Positions 1 to 11,320 of a stretch of 64,000 nucleotides of DNA are shown one piece after another. Within the stretch, counting starts at the first letter, position 1. Every line of letters starts with the position of its first letter. The stretch comes from Manihot esculenta (lineage: Eukaryota > Streptophyta > Magnoliopsida > Malpighiales > Euphorbiaceae): positions 22,668,847 to 22,732,846 of the forward strand of contig NC_035176.2 in NCBI RefSeq assembly GCF_001659605.2, written 5' to 3'. The notes under the pieces were generated by a model. That model was not told where the DNA came from, ran no database searches, and saw nothing but the letters and a program-made list of their open reading frames with translations. The position numbers and the translations under genes are program-made.

Positions 1-2028
1 CATGAAAACATTTGCTTTAATTCCTCCATTTATAGGTATATTATTATTCATTTTATGATTATTATCATTATTTTATGCTTTCATGGAATGCATCACAACA
101 CAAACATATCACATCAAGGATGAATTTGTCACCATTAGCCCTCTACATATCGTAATATGTCCAACTATACCAGGGGCGATGAGGCCACACCTAGTATTCG
201 CTTACATAACTCATACCATAACATGTCCAACTACACCAGGGGCGATTAGGTCTCACCTAGTGTTCGCTTACATAACATAGTACCAGGAGCGACCTGGTCT
301 TTCTGTCTCATATCATACCATGGCATATCATATCATATTATCTCATCTCATACTGAGGGCTAAGGATCATCCAACATCCATCCACATCAACAACATATTA
401 TGCAATGCATCATATTCGTGGGTTCTAATGCAAAACAACCTAATACATATATCATGACATTTTATGATGCATGGATCATGCTCTAAAAACATTTAATTTC
501 TTAATTTAAAACATTAGGTTTAGTTCCACTCACCTCTGGATAGCTCTGGACTAACTCTGAAGCAGCCAACACTGCTAAATACCTCGGTTCCTCGGGTCCG
601 ATCCTACACAGGTGGACTCCAGTGAGGTGCCAAACATACTCTAAACAACTCATAAACAACTCCCCAAAAACCTCCTAAAGCATCACTTAAACATGCATAG
701 AAAACACTCATGAAAAGGCTGGACAGGGCACTTTCGGCGGCACCTTCGGCGGCCGAAAGTCCCAGACAGAGACGAAAGTCAGGCAGGTTCGGCGGCACCT
801 TCGGCGGCCGAACCCTCTCTCCAGAGACGAAAGTCAGGCACTTTCGGCGGCCGAACATTACCTTCGGCGGCCGAAAGTCTACTTTCAAGCCAAAACTCAA
901 CTTTCGAGGGCAAGGTTAGGCGGCCAATCCCTGCATTCAAAGGCAGGTTCGGCGGCCGAAACCACCTTCGGCGGCCGAACCTGAGTTCTTCCCAGAAGGG
1001 CAGAACTCAGCTTCTCAGGCATTGAAGCCTCCCAAACCTTCCAAACACCCCAAAACAAGCATCCAACTCCTCAAACACATGCATACTTCCTTAACCATGC
1101 ACAAAGGAGTTCAAACAAGCTTAAACTCCCTAAAACAACATCTAAAGCATACATAGATAGTTTATGACCCACATAGGCCAAAACCATCAAAACAAACCAA
1201 ACCTCACATACTCTCTCCCAATCATGCATACTCTCTCCCATAAGCTCAAAGGGGCTTGAAAACTAACTTAAACCCCAACACAAACATCACATTATCATAC
1301 ATTGGGCATAAACCCACATAAACCCTAACATGCATATCTACCCATGCTCAACCATCAAAACCTCTTAAAACTCACTTAAAATATAAAGGAAAGCATAGAT
1401 CTACACTTACCTCTTGAAGATCGAGGGTTGGTGCGACCCAAAGCTTGAGATGTGGAGAACCCAAACTCTTAAAGTCTCCAAGCTCTCCAAACCTTGATCC
1501 AAGCTTTAAAACTCTTCAAAACAACCATAAGCTTATAAAACGTGAAGGATTTGAAGAAAAAGCAAGAAAACGACTAGAGGAGGACATGAACACACCTGAG
1601 CTCGAGAATGGGGAGGAATCTCGCCCATTTTCGGTCTGAGGGGCTTTTATAGGTGGCCAGCCAAACCTCCTTCGGCGGCCTAACGTGCATGCAAAACACC
1701 CCCATGTTCGGCGGCCGAACTTGAGGTTCGGCGGCCGAACCTGGTTTGTTCAAACATAGCTTTCGGAGGCCAAAAGCGCTCCCAAAACCAACTCATGTTC
1801 GGCGGCCGAACTTCACTTTCGGCGGCCGAACCTGGCAAAAACCTCCTTAGTCTTTTCTTTTCAAAACTCAAATCTTTTTCATTTAAAACCATGAAATCAG
1901 TAAAAATCATTTTAGAAATCACATTTTTACCCCTCTAGAAGACTCTGGCATCATCAAAATTCCACATTCCAACGGAGATTCCGCCGGAAGGTAGGGATTC
2001 CGATGCCGGAATCTAGCCGGGTATTACA
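1..2028 (-). repeat. 3' LTR of element 1, truncated by the window start
   Basis: This is the direct repeat of 6805-8832. It ends on the plus strand in gtattaca, the reverse complement of the LTR start TGTAATAC. About 520 bases of its other end lie outside the window. It contains about a dozen TTCGGCGGCCGAA-type motifs in two clusters (about 730-980 and 1670-1835), a TATA box on the minus strand at 1651-1644, and a mini-repeat around 155-300. Short open frames inside it are by-products of the GC-rich repeats and not genes. Confidence 0.93.
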
Positions 2029-2042
2029 TTCTTCCCCCCTTT
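2029..2042 (-). other. Polypurine tract of element 1
   Basis: On the minus strand the sequence directly before the 3' LTR reads AAAGGGGGGAAGAA and then TGTAATAC. A purine run touching the 3' LTR is the plus-strand primer of reverse transcription. Its position fixes both the orientation and the LTR boundary. Element 2 has the equivalent tract. Confidence 0.9.
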
Positions 2043-2099
2043 AAGAACATTCGTCCTCGAATGTTCAAACATCAAACATGCATCAAGCATACATCAACA

Positions 2100-4388
2100 A
2101 GCAAGCAACAAGCAAGCAAAACCTAAAAACCTCTCTTCTAAAAGAGAGACACGGTCACTACTGGAGTATAAACTCTCGGTCTCCCCGGTGCACTTTTCAT
2201 CTTAAGGTGATTCTAAGGGACTTTCACCATCGGGATTTCCCTGTTTCCACACTTTCTAACTTGTGTGTCTGCGGTCCGTACTAACTGTTCAACATAGGTG
2301 AGACCCTCTACGGTCCCCACCTCTGGTTCCTTTAAGAACCTCACTCGTACCCGACACGAACTCATATGCCGTGGAAACACGGAAAAACGGATGAAGCTCT
2401 TCCTTTGAAGTAGGTAAATCTGACTCGTGGGATACATTCCCAAATCCTTTGCAGGATTTCAAAGAGTCCAATGTATCTGAGAGCTAATTTACCTTTCTGC
2501 CCATAACGAATCACCCTCTTTTTAGGAAACACCTCCAGCAAACCTCAACTCGCTTCCGCTGCGCACTCTGACAAAACTCTTCTCGCTTCCGAAACCTTAC
2601 ATGCCTCTTGCGGACGACTTCGTACTCTCCTGCTGACTCACAGCAGTTCTGATTCTTCTCATCTTCTGACTATGTAGCTCTTACTCCTTTTCTCTGCCTC
2701 TGATTCTCCTCTCTTGACTCAAGATGTATTGCAAACTCTTTTGATCTGTAAGGATCTGTCCTCATACCTTATACAGGTATCGCCTCCACATCTTGAGTGC
2801 AAGTATTACCATTGCCATCTCTGGATCGTGTGTAAGATGATTCAACTCATGCTTCTTCAGCTACCTAGAAGCATAAGCAATCATTCTACCACTTTACAAT
2901 AACACACAATCTAGTCCCACACGGGACGCATCACAGGACATTGTGAAACCTCCATTACTGGCGGACAAAGCCACCACTGGTGCTGACATCAACATTTCCT
3001 TTGGCTTTTCAAAGCCCTCATCACTCTGGGTAGACCACACACCCTCTGGTTCTTCTTGATCCATCTGGCCATAGGAGCGGCAACTCTAGAGAAGTTCTAG
3101 ATGAACCTCCATTAGATAATCTGCCCAACCCAAAAAGCTCTTGATCTTAATCATTACCATGGGCCTGGGCTAGTCGGCTACAACTTCAACTTTCTCAGGT
3201 CTACTTCACCTTCCTTTCTCCGACACATATGACCCAAGAAGGATATGCTCCTCGACCAGAACTCACATTGGAGAACTAGGCATCCAAGCCATGTTCTCTC
3301 AGGATCTGCAATCCTGATTTCAGATGATGGGCATACTTTTCTGTATTTCTGGAACTCGCCGAGATACCGTCAATGAAGACAATAACGGAGTGATCCAGAA
3401 ACCGACTAAAACTCTGCTTATGAGGTCCATGAATGATGTAGGGGCGTTCATTAACCCGAACGACATTCCTAGGAACTCATAGTGCCCATATCTGGTTCTA
3501 AACACTACTCTCTGTACATCTTCTTCCTTGATCTTAACTGATGGTACCTAGACTTCAGATCTATCTTGGAAAGGCAACCAGCTCCTGCTAGCTGGCTTAA
3601 AATAGATCGTCGATCCAAGGTAACAAATACTTGTTCTGGTAGTGACTTTGCTCAACGACTTGTAGTCGATACAAAGTCCTAGGGATCCATCATTCATCCT
3701 CATAACAACACTGGAACACCCCAAGGCGAAGTGCTCAGTCAGATGGGAACCCTTAACTACCAATTTATACCATTGCTTTTCCAACTGATCCTTATAATTC
3801 TTATAACTCTGTTGATACCATCCTGTGGGGAGGAATAGAGATTGGTCCAATTCCATGCATTACTTCTATTTTGAACTCTATCTCCCTGACAGGTGGTAGT
3901 CCTGGGAACTCGTCTGGGGAAACATCTAAAACTCTCTCTAACAACGGGCACTGAGGCGGGCTCCCTGACCTGACTGCTGTACTCTCTCTGAAGAGTTAGA
4001 ATCCCTGACAACTTTTCCTGAACAACCTACGAGCCTATAGGGTTGATACTGAACCTCTAGGTATCCCTATTCTGTCCCCTCTAAGGACTACCTCTGATCC
4101 ATCCTAAACTCTGAACCTGACTACCTTGTCTCTGCAGACTAGGTAGTACCACTAGTAGAAGAACCAATCCAACCCTAGAATGACGTCAAACAGTCAAATC
4201 TAGAACCGCTAGGTCAGCTGGAAGGCATCTACTCACAACACATACTCTGACTATACCGGCAGACTGACTCTGCCACAGATGGATCACACTTGGGTGTACT
4301 GACCCCAAGGGGATACTCTAACCCATAAGCTATCAACCCATCTTCACAAGGGCTCACAAGCAAACAAAGAAAAGAGAAACATCAGGGT
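2100..4388 (-). pseudogene. Decayed pol of element 1
   Basis: The region aligns with the pol of element 2 but has many stops and small indels. From its 5' end on the minus strand, protease-like sequence (about 4380-4020) follows directly after the gag stop. RT fragments follow (3856-3310, including the conserved block around YGHYEFLGMSFGLMNAP at about 3490-3430), then RNase H remnants (about 3110-2700). The last part is a short chromodomain-side tail (2443-2213, VRTADTQVRKCGNREIPMVK). The integrase core is absent. An in-frame TAG at 3099-3097 lies at the same codon as a TAG in element 2. No functional polymerase can be made from this copy. Confidence 0.88.
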
Positions 4389-6020
4389 TCATAAAACAGA
4401 CACATCAGAACATACCGGAGTGAGATTACCTGATCCCATCGGGTTCGATGTGTTAGCCTCCTGCTGGGTCATGGCGAAGATCCGTGCTGGAGCTGATGGA
4501 CCTTCCCCACGGGAACCTGCTGAAGAAGGGGCTGTCCCCCTGTCTCCGCCTCTACCACTGCCCTGAAACATGGATGGAGCTACTGGGTGAGCTACACTGC
4601 CCGAGACTGTCTGCTGGGACCGTGCCACCAAGGTCGCGGTGGGACACTCACGTGCCATGTGCCCCTCCTGTCCGCACCTGAAGCATGCTGTTGTCCCAAT
4701 CAAACAGACTCCCTTGTGCTGCCTACCGCACCGTGTACATCTGGAGTTACCCGAACCAGAGCTCGAACCATCACCTAAACCCAGACCAGACTTTATCTGT
4801 TCCCAAAACTTGCTCTTCTTCGATCTTCTGAGGCCTCTGCCTCCCTTCTTACTCTTTGTGACAGCCTCGCTTAGAGGGGAGAGATCAACATCACTTGTCC
4901 CCGGGATTTTGAAACCCGAAGACTGTGCCTCGTACTGTTTAACTGTCCCCTGGACAATGGCACTAGCCTCCATTCTCCGTGCCATATCCACTATAGCATG
5001 GAAGCTCTCCCTTTCTGCTGATTGAACCAACGAGGAATACCTGGAGTGAAGCTTCATAACATATCTCCTAGACTTCTTCAAGTCTGTGTCGAGACCTTGT
5101 CCTGCAAACGGCAACAACTCCAGGAACCTGTTCGTAAACTCCTCTACGCTCATCTCTTCCGTCTGCCTTAGCTGCTCAAACTCAATCATCTTCAGTTCTC
5201 TGGAACTATCCGGAAAAGCCCATCCTGCAAACTCATTGGCAAACTGCTCCCAGGATAAGCTCTCCAACCTTGGGTCCACATAGTTTTTAAACCATTCCCT
5301 TGCCTTCTTGCATTTCAATGTGAACCCTGCCATCTGAATGGCTCTACTATCACTTGCTCCTAACTCATCTGTTATCATCTTTACCGTTCTGAGGTACTCA
5401 AAAGGGTCATCACCTGATTCAAACTTGGGGGCATCCAACTTTAGGTAATCTGTCATCTTTACTTTACTTCCAACTGATGAACCAGGTTTGGGTATCCGGA
5501 CATCAGGGACTATTGGTTCTGCTGGTGGAGGAGGAGGTGCAGCATCCCCTGGGTTAGGGTTTGCTGGACCTGGGAAAAAGGGTGAGGATGGAAACATGGG
5601 GTACTGTGGGTAAAAGGGAGGATAGGGCATAAAGGTGGGATATGGGTTATAGCTGAAGAAATCCGACATACCTCCCATCGGATACCCTGGCCCTTGCGGG
5701 TAGGGTGGATACTGTGGTGGAACAAAACCCGAGGCCTGAGTGCCTCCTTGGGACTCTCCCATATCCTCTACTGACATACTCATGCCCAAACTACTATCTC
5801 TTCTCTGGTTATCCTCCTCTGTTTCCATTACATCCACTGACATACCTTCATGAACTGATCTCCTCCGACCTGCATCAAAAGACCTTCTAGGGTCCCTTGA
5901 TGTACTCTCCCTGATCGTCCTACAAGATCTTGCCCTCTGCAGAGCAGGGGGATGGGCATCCATGCCCTCATTCTCTGGCGGAGCTCCAGTCAATCTCGCA
6001 GATCGACGAGTTCCTCTCAT
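4389..6020 (-). CDS. gag: Gag polyprotein of element 1 (intact, 543 aa)
   Basis: Gag forms the virus-like particle that packages retrotransposon RNA in the cytoplasm. The start chosen is the ATG of [10 protein letters not shown] at 6020, which matches the Gag starts of elements 2 and 3; an in-frame ATG at 6086 exists upstream. In order it has a basic and acidic N-terminus, a Tyr/Pro-rich low-complexity stretch, a retrotransposon Gag domain ([16 protein letters not shown] through [20 protein letters not shown]), and C-terminal zinc knuckles. One knuckle is the canonical CX2CX4HX4C ([15 protein letters not shown]); before it is CTRCGRQHKGVC. The frame ends at CSDVSVL, just where the protease begins in element 2, so this copy encodes Gag alone. 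An open Gag next to a dead pol suggests a non-autonomous element. Confidence 0.9.
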   Translation of the reverse strand: MRGTRRSARLTGAPPENEGMDAHPPALQRARSCRTIRESTSRDPRRSFDAGRRRSVHEGMSVDVMETEEDNQRRDSSLGMSMSVEDMGESQGGTQASGFVPPQYPPYPQGPGYPMGGMSDFFSYNPYPTFMPYPPFYPQYPMFPSSPFFPGPANPNPGDAAPPPPPAEPIVPDVRIPKPGSSVGSKVKMTDYLKLDAPKFESGDDPFEYLRTVKMITDELGASDSRAIQMAGFTLKCKKAREWFKNYVDPRLESLSWEQFANEFAGWAFPDSSRELKMIEFEQLRQTEEMSVEEFTNRFLELLPFAGQGLDTDLKKSRRYVMKLHSRYSSLVQSAERESFHAIVDMARRMEASAIVQGTVKQYEAQSSGFKIPGTSDVDLSPLSEAVTKSKKGGRGLRRSKKSKFWEQIKSGLGLGDGSSSGSGNSRCTRCGRQHKGVCLIGTTACFRCGQEGHMARECPTATLVARSQQTVSGSVAHPVAPSMFQGSGRGGDRGTAPSSAGSRGEGPSAPARIFAMTQQEANTSNPMGSGNLTPVCSDVSVL

Positions 6021-6266
6021 CTTGACTTCTGAAAGCATAACATAGCACATAAACATAAGCATCATACGGTTCATGTGGAAACACATGAACCTGCATCACA
6101 TCCATATCATAGCATTAATGCACATGCTCATCATCATGGCATTTCACATCATCATACAAGACAGGACTCCATATCCTATCCTAGTGGACATGATCTTCCT
6201 ATTGTGCTTGCCCTACTATAACCTCTATGAGCCCGACACACTATAGGTCCGACCATGTGAACCTAG

Positions 6267-6279
6267 GGCTCTGATACCA
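6267..6279 (-). other. Primer binding site of element 1 (tRNA-iMet)
   Basis: The minus strand reads TGGTATCAGAGCC three bases inside the 5' LTR. This is the well-known plant retrotransposon primer site complementary to the 3' end of initiator tRNA-Met. It confirms that the right-hand LTR is the 5' LTR. Confidence 0.95.
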
Positions 6280-6282
6280 TTC

Positions 6283-8832
6283 TGTAACGACCCGGAAATC
6301 CGGACCGCTACCGGCGCTAGTATCCAGATCGGCATAAGGCCGCCGGGACCCGTAGCAAGCCTACTATGCATCCTGTACAGCTGGTATAATCCCAAACATG
6401 ATCCAACATAAGCATAAACTTTAAAACATAAGGCTGTAAACTTTTTCTTTAACCCGTTTGACCTGTGTATGCACTATGACTGAACTCATAGAACCCCTAG
6501 GGTCAGCATACCCTATGTCAAACTCGGTCCATCACATGAAACAACATAAAATAAAACTCATGTACAAAGGGATTATCCAACTCGGGCCAAGCACAATACT
6601 ATAACTCTGAACATATAACATCAGGTCATATTACAATACAACTCTTTTTACAACAATACATAATCTTATATTACATCATGTCCACTGCTATTCTATTACA
6701 AAAACACGACCATGGAAGTAACCTGCTGGTCTCCTGACTATCTCTGACCCTGCAAACCTGGGGTTAGGGGAGAGGGGTGAGCTAAAAAGCCCAGTGAGTA
6801 GAAACATGAAAACATTTGCTTTAATTCCTCCATTTATAGGTATATTATTATTCATTTTATGATTATTATCATTATTTTATGCTTTCATGGAATGCATCAC
6901 AACACAAACATATCACATCAAGGATGAATTTGTCACCATTAGCCCTCTACATATCGTAATATGTCCAACTATACCAGGGGCGATGAGGCCACACCTAGTA
7001 TTCGCTTACATAACTCATACCATAACATGTCCAACTACACCAGGGGCGATTAGGTCTCACCTAGTGTTCGCTTACATAACATAGTACCAGGAGCGACCTG
7101 GTCTTTCTGTCTCATATCATACCATGGCATATCATATCATATTATCTCATCTCATACTGAGGGCTAAGGATCATCCAACATCCATCCACATCAACAACAT
7201 ATTATGCAATGCATCATATTCGTGGGTTCTAATGCAAAACAACCTAATACATATATCATGACATTTTATGATGCATGGATCATGCTCTAAAAACATTTAA
7301 TTTCTTAATTTAAAACATTAGGTTTAGTTCCACTCACCTCTGGATAGCTCTGGACTAACTCTGAAGCAGCCAACACTGCTAAATACCTCGGTTCCTCGGG
7401 TCCGATCCTACACAGGTGGACTCCAGTGAGGTGCCAAACATACTCTAAACAACTCATAAACAACTCCCCAAAAACCCCCTAAAGCATCACTTAAACATGC
7501 ATAGAAAACACTCATGAAAAGGCTGGACAGGGCACTTTCGGCGGCACCTTCGGCGGCCGAAAGTCCCAGACAGAGACGAAAGTCAGGCAGGTTCGGCGGC
7601 ACCTTCGGCGGCCGAACCCTCTCTCCAGAGACGAAAGTCAGGCACTTTCGGCGGCCGAACATTACCTTCGGCGGCCGAAAGTCTACTTTCAAGCCAAAAC
7701 TCAACTTTCGGGGGCAAGGTTAGGCGGCCAATCCCTGCATTCAAAGGCAGGTTCGGCGGCCGAAACCACCTTCGGCGGCCGAACCTGAGTTCTTCCCAGA
7801 AGGGCAGAACTCAGCTTCTCAGGCATTGAAGCCTCCCAAACCTTCCAAACACCCCAAAACAAGCATCCAACTCCTCAAACACATGCATACTTCCTTAACC
7901 ATGCACAAAGGAGTTCAAACAAGCTTAAACTCCCTAAAACAACATCTAAAGCATACATAGATAGTTTATGACCCACATAGGCCAAAACCATCAAAACAAA
8001 CCAAACCTCACATACTCTCTCCCAATCATGCATACTCTCTCCCATAAGCTCAAAGGGGCTTGAAAACTAACTTAAACCCCAACACAAACATCACATTATC
8101 ATACATTGGGCATAAACCCACATAAACCCTAACATGCATATCTACCCATGCTCAACCATCAAAACCTCTTAAAACTCACTTAAAATATAAAGGAAAGCAT
8201 AGATCTACACTTACCTCTTGAAGATCGAGGGTTGGTGCGACCCAAAGCTTGAGATGTGGAGAACCCAAACTCTTAAAGTCTCCAAGCTCTCCAAACCTTG
8301 ATCCAAGCTTTAAAACTCTTCAAAACAACCATAAGCTTATAAAACGTGAAGGATTTGAAGAAAAAGCAAGAAAACGACTAGAGGAGGACATGAACACACC
8401 TGAGCTCGAGAATGGGGAGGAATCTCGCCCATTTTCGGTCTGAGGGGCTTTTATAGGTGGCCAGCCAAACCTCCTTCGGCGGCCTAACGTGCATGCAAAA
8501 CACCCCCATGTTCGGCGGCCGAACTTGAGGTTCGGCGGCCGAACCTGGTTTGTTCAAACATAGCTTTCGGAGGCCAAAAGCGCTCCCAAAACCAACTCAT
8601 GTTCGGCGGCCGAACTTCACTTTCGGCGGCCGAACCTGGCAAAAACCTCCTTAGTCTTTTCTTTTCAAAACTCAAATCTTTTTCATTTAAAACCATGAAA
8701 TCAGTAAAAATCATTTTAGAAATCACATTTTTACCCCTCTAGAAGACTCTGGCATCATCAAAATTCCACATTCCAACGGAGATTCCGCCGGAAGGTAGGG
8801 ATTCCGATGCCGGAATCTAGCCGGGTATTACA
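6283..8832 (-). repeat. 5' LTR of element 1 (2550 bp, complete)
   Basis: On the plus strand it runs from TGTAACGACCCGG at 6283 to GGGTATTACA at 8832, so it has TG...CA ends. It holds the promoter (TATA at 8455-8448), TTCGGCGGCCGAA-type motif clusters at about 7535-7780 and 8474-8640, and a mini-repeat at about 6960-7105. Differences from the left copy that I see are at about 7477 (c for t) and 7710 (g for a). Confidence 0.95.
8448..8455 (-). promoter_or_regulatory. TATA box in the 5' LTR of element 1
   Basis: The minus strand reads TATAAAAG about 380 bases into the LTR, followed by GC-rich sequence. The same box occurs in the 3' LTR (1651-1644) and in elements 2 and 3 at similar depth. It is the likely RNA polymerase II core promoter and marks the U3/R region. 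Confidence 0.75.
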
Positions 8833-10540
8833 GTCTCTCTCTCTCGATCTTCAAGAGGTAAGAGCCGATCTTGAGCTCATTGTATGTTTTAAACAAGTTT
8901 TAAGTTGATCTATGGGGTAGAAATGCATGTTTAGGTTAGTTGAACTTTGTTAGGTTTTATGTGATTATATGGTCAATGTGTGTTGGATATGCATGTTTGA
9001 TGTGTTTGAGTTGGGGTTTAGGATAGTTTGAGACCCCTATGTATTGATGCAAGTGTCTATGCATGATTTGAGAGAGTTGGATGCTTGATTGGAGGGTTTA
9101 GGAGGAAGTGTGCATTGTAAAGCTGAGTTTCTGCCCTTTTGGGAGAAACCAGGTTCGGCAGCCGAAAGGACTTTCGGCCGTCGAACCTGTCTGTGAGGCA
9201 AGCCTTTCGGCTGCCGAAGCCTGCCCCCGAAAATGGACTTTCGTCTCTGGAGGGCACTTTCGGCCGCCGAAGGTGCCGCCGAACCTGCATGACTTTCGGC
9301 TCTGGAGGGCCTTTCGGCAGCCGAACCTGCCGCCGAAAGTGCCCTGTTCAGCCCTCCTTTGCATGATTTTTGTGATTGTTTCAAGGTGTTTTAGTGGGTT
9401 TTGGGGGAGTATTTTAGAGTCATGTTCATGAATGTTTGGTCCCTCATTTGAGTCCACCTGTGTAGGTTCGGACCCGAGGAACCGAGGACCCCAGCAGTGA
9501 GTCAGTTGCTTCAGAGTCCTTAGAGCTTCAGCTAGAGGTGAGTGGAATAAGCACTTATGTTTTAAAGCAATTAAATATTGATTTGAGCATGTTCATGCAT
9601 CACGAATGTCATGTGATAGTATAGGTTGTTTGCATTAGAATCCACGAATATGTTGCATTGCATAATTTGATGATGATGTGGATGGATGTTGGATGATCCT
9701 TAGTCCTCAATATGATACGATGTGATATGATACGGTATGGCATGGTATGGAAGTCCGGTTGACCCATTCTACGTCCCGGCACTATGTAAGAGAAAGACCG
9801 GTTGACCCATTCTACGTCCCGGCACGTTGGAATGTTATGATATGTTATGTTTAAGAGAAAGACCGGTTGACCCATTCTACGTCCCGGCACCTTGGAATGT
9901 AGAGGACTATTGGTGACAATACCATCCTTGATGTGATTTGTTTGTGTTGTGTTGCATTTCATGAAAGCATGAAATATAAATGAAATATGTTATTATTCTG
10001 CTCACTGGGCTTTATAGCTCACCCCTCTCCCTTAACCCCCAGATTTGCAGGTACAGGGTAGACCAGGAGGTCAGCAGGAGTAGAGTCAGGTTATTTGTAA
10101 TAGCTAGATGTGGACATGAATATGAATATGTTGTAATGTAAAAGTATAGTATAGAAATGTAATGTAATGATGTCTATTGAAGCTTATAGTTGTGCTTGAC
10201 CCTAGTATGTTGTTAATCCCTTTGAGTACATGATTTTAATGCTGCTTATGTAACCAAACTCAATACATGTTATGTCACCCCATTGGGGCATTGATGAGAC
10301 TCCAAAGAGGGGTTAATGTTTATGATTATGCTTATGTATAGTGCATGCACAGGTTGAGTTTGGTGAATGAATGAAAGAATGAATGAATGAAAGAAAAGTT
10401 CAAATTTTTATGTATGTTGTTGATCATGTGTGGGATTAAACAGGTTCACAGGATGAATATTTGGCTTGCTACGGGTCCCGGCGACCTTAAGCCGATCTGG
10501 ATCCTAGCGCCGGTAGCGATCCGATTTTCGGGTCGTTACA
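8833..10540 (+). repeat. Truncated plus-strand LTR of a related Tekay-like family
   Basis: It matches the plus-strand LTR of element 3 from about 50836 to 52569 and ends in GGTCGTTACA at 10540. It begins abruptly at gtctctctctctcgatc, directly after the end of element 1. The first roughly 540 bases of this LTR, including its TATA region, are missing here. It has its own TTCGGC-GCCGAA cluster (about 9150-9340) and a three-copy mini-repeat (9755-9890). No primer site follows it; MULE-like sequence begins at once. It is therefore a solo LTR or the 3' LTR of an element, probably split by the insertion of element 1. Confidence 0.85.
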
Positions 10541-11320
10541 ATTTTGATTGCAGTCCACCAGTAGTCACAGGGAAAGTCATTTTGAAATTGGGTAGACTGA
10601 ACAAGAGATGATGGACATTAATTTTACTCAACCAATGGACTTTCGTAGCTAAGCATCAGTAAACTAAGATGCATTTTGAAAAATTAAAGACATTTTGGAA
10701 CTTATATTTTTTTAAACAGATTTATTTTTGCATGTTGTGATTTTTTTGTGGACATGTGTATAGGTTGTGAGTTTTTTTATTGGATACATTGGATGTACAA
10801 CATGGTTTTTTGGACAAATTTGGTGAGGTTTTAATTTAGTCCAAATTGGATGAAATTGTGATTTTTTAGACATAATTAGTGTGCAATTTTTTATGTTTTT
10901 TTTTTTTTTTGCAGATTTCATTTGCAGGTTTTGAATATATATTGGTCTTCTTGAGATCTTTTGATGTGCAGTTATTTTGGACATATACTGGTCATTTCAG
11001 ATATATAGATATTGTAAAGCTATTTTGGATAACTTTGAAGAATTTAGATAGATTTTTTTGGATATATTTTCTGATGTAATGGATAAAATTTCATTTGTAA
11101 TGTAATGGACTTAATTAGTAGAATGATAATGATGATATTGTCATTCAAATGATCAAGCTTTTATATGAATGAATATGCAGTATCATTTATGATTAAAATA
11201 TTGCAAGATGAACATACATACATAAGACCAATTGACAACCAAAATCATAACCATACTTGCATTTAGATTGCTGAAAAGCTTAAGAGTAGTTTAAGAGCTG
11301 ATCCTGAAATGAGTTATGAA
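10541..11320 (+). repeat. MULE-derived direct repeat, copy A
   Basis: About 780 bases that reappear at 12895-13662, about 2.35 kb downstream. It starts in the 3' splice site and last exon of a MULE transposase (attttgattgcag, then an exon of about 110 bases). It runs through AT-rich sequence and ends in the beginning of the transposase block (around gctgatcctgaaatgag). Copy A is cut on its left by the LTR at 10540. Confidence 0.75.

Larger units (their letters stand above)
1..8832 (-). mobile_element. Tekay/Del-like Ty3/gypsy chromovirus (element 1), cut by the window edge
   Basis: This is an LTR retrotransposon read on the minus strand. The order along the minus strand is 5' LTR (8832-6283), primer site, gag, decayed pol, polypurine tract and 3' LTR (2028-1, continuing outside the window). 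The two LTR copies lie exactly 6804 bases apart. By eye I see two base differences over the 2028 shared bases. Family placement rests on the gag-pol layout, the long LTRs, the tRNA-iMet primer site and similarity to element 2, which carries a chromodomain. The internal part is only about 4.25 kb against about 5.36 kb in element 2, because the integrase core is missing. The right flank begins gtctc; the matching left flank is out of view, so the target duplication cannot be checked. Confidence 0.93.

Noticed and set aside
604..900. 98-codon minus-strand ORF in the LTR, repeated at 7408-7704
   Set aside because: Its residues come from the TTCGGCGGCCGAA repeats read in one frame. Other frames and the other strand give similar open stretches. 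No protein family is evident.
4484..5283. Several plus-strand ORFs opposite gag of element 1
   Set aside because: They are antisense shadows of the Gag frame. The same is true of the plus-strand ORFs opposite the pol of element 2.
1..8832. Segmental duplication of 1-2028 and 6805-8832
   Set aside because: TG...CA ends, the primer site next to one copy and the purine tract next to the other show that they are the LTRs of one element.
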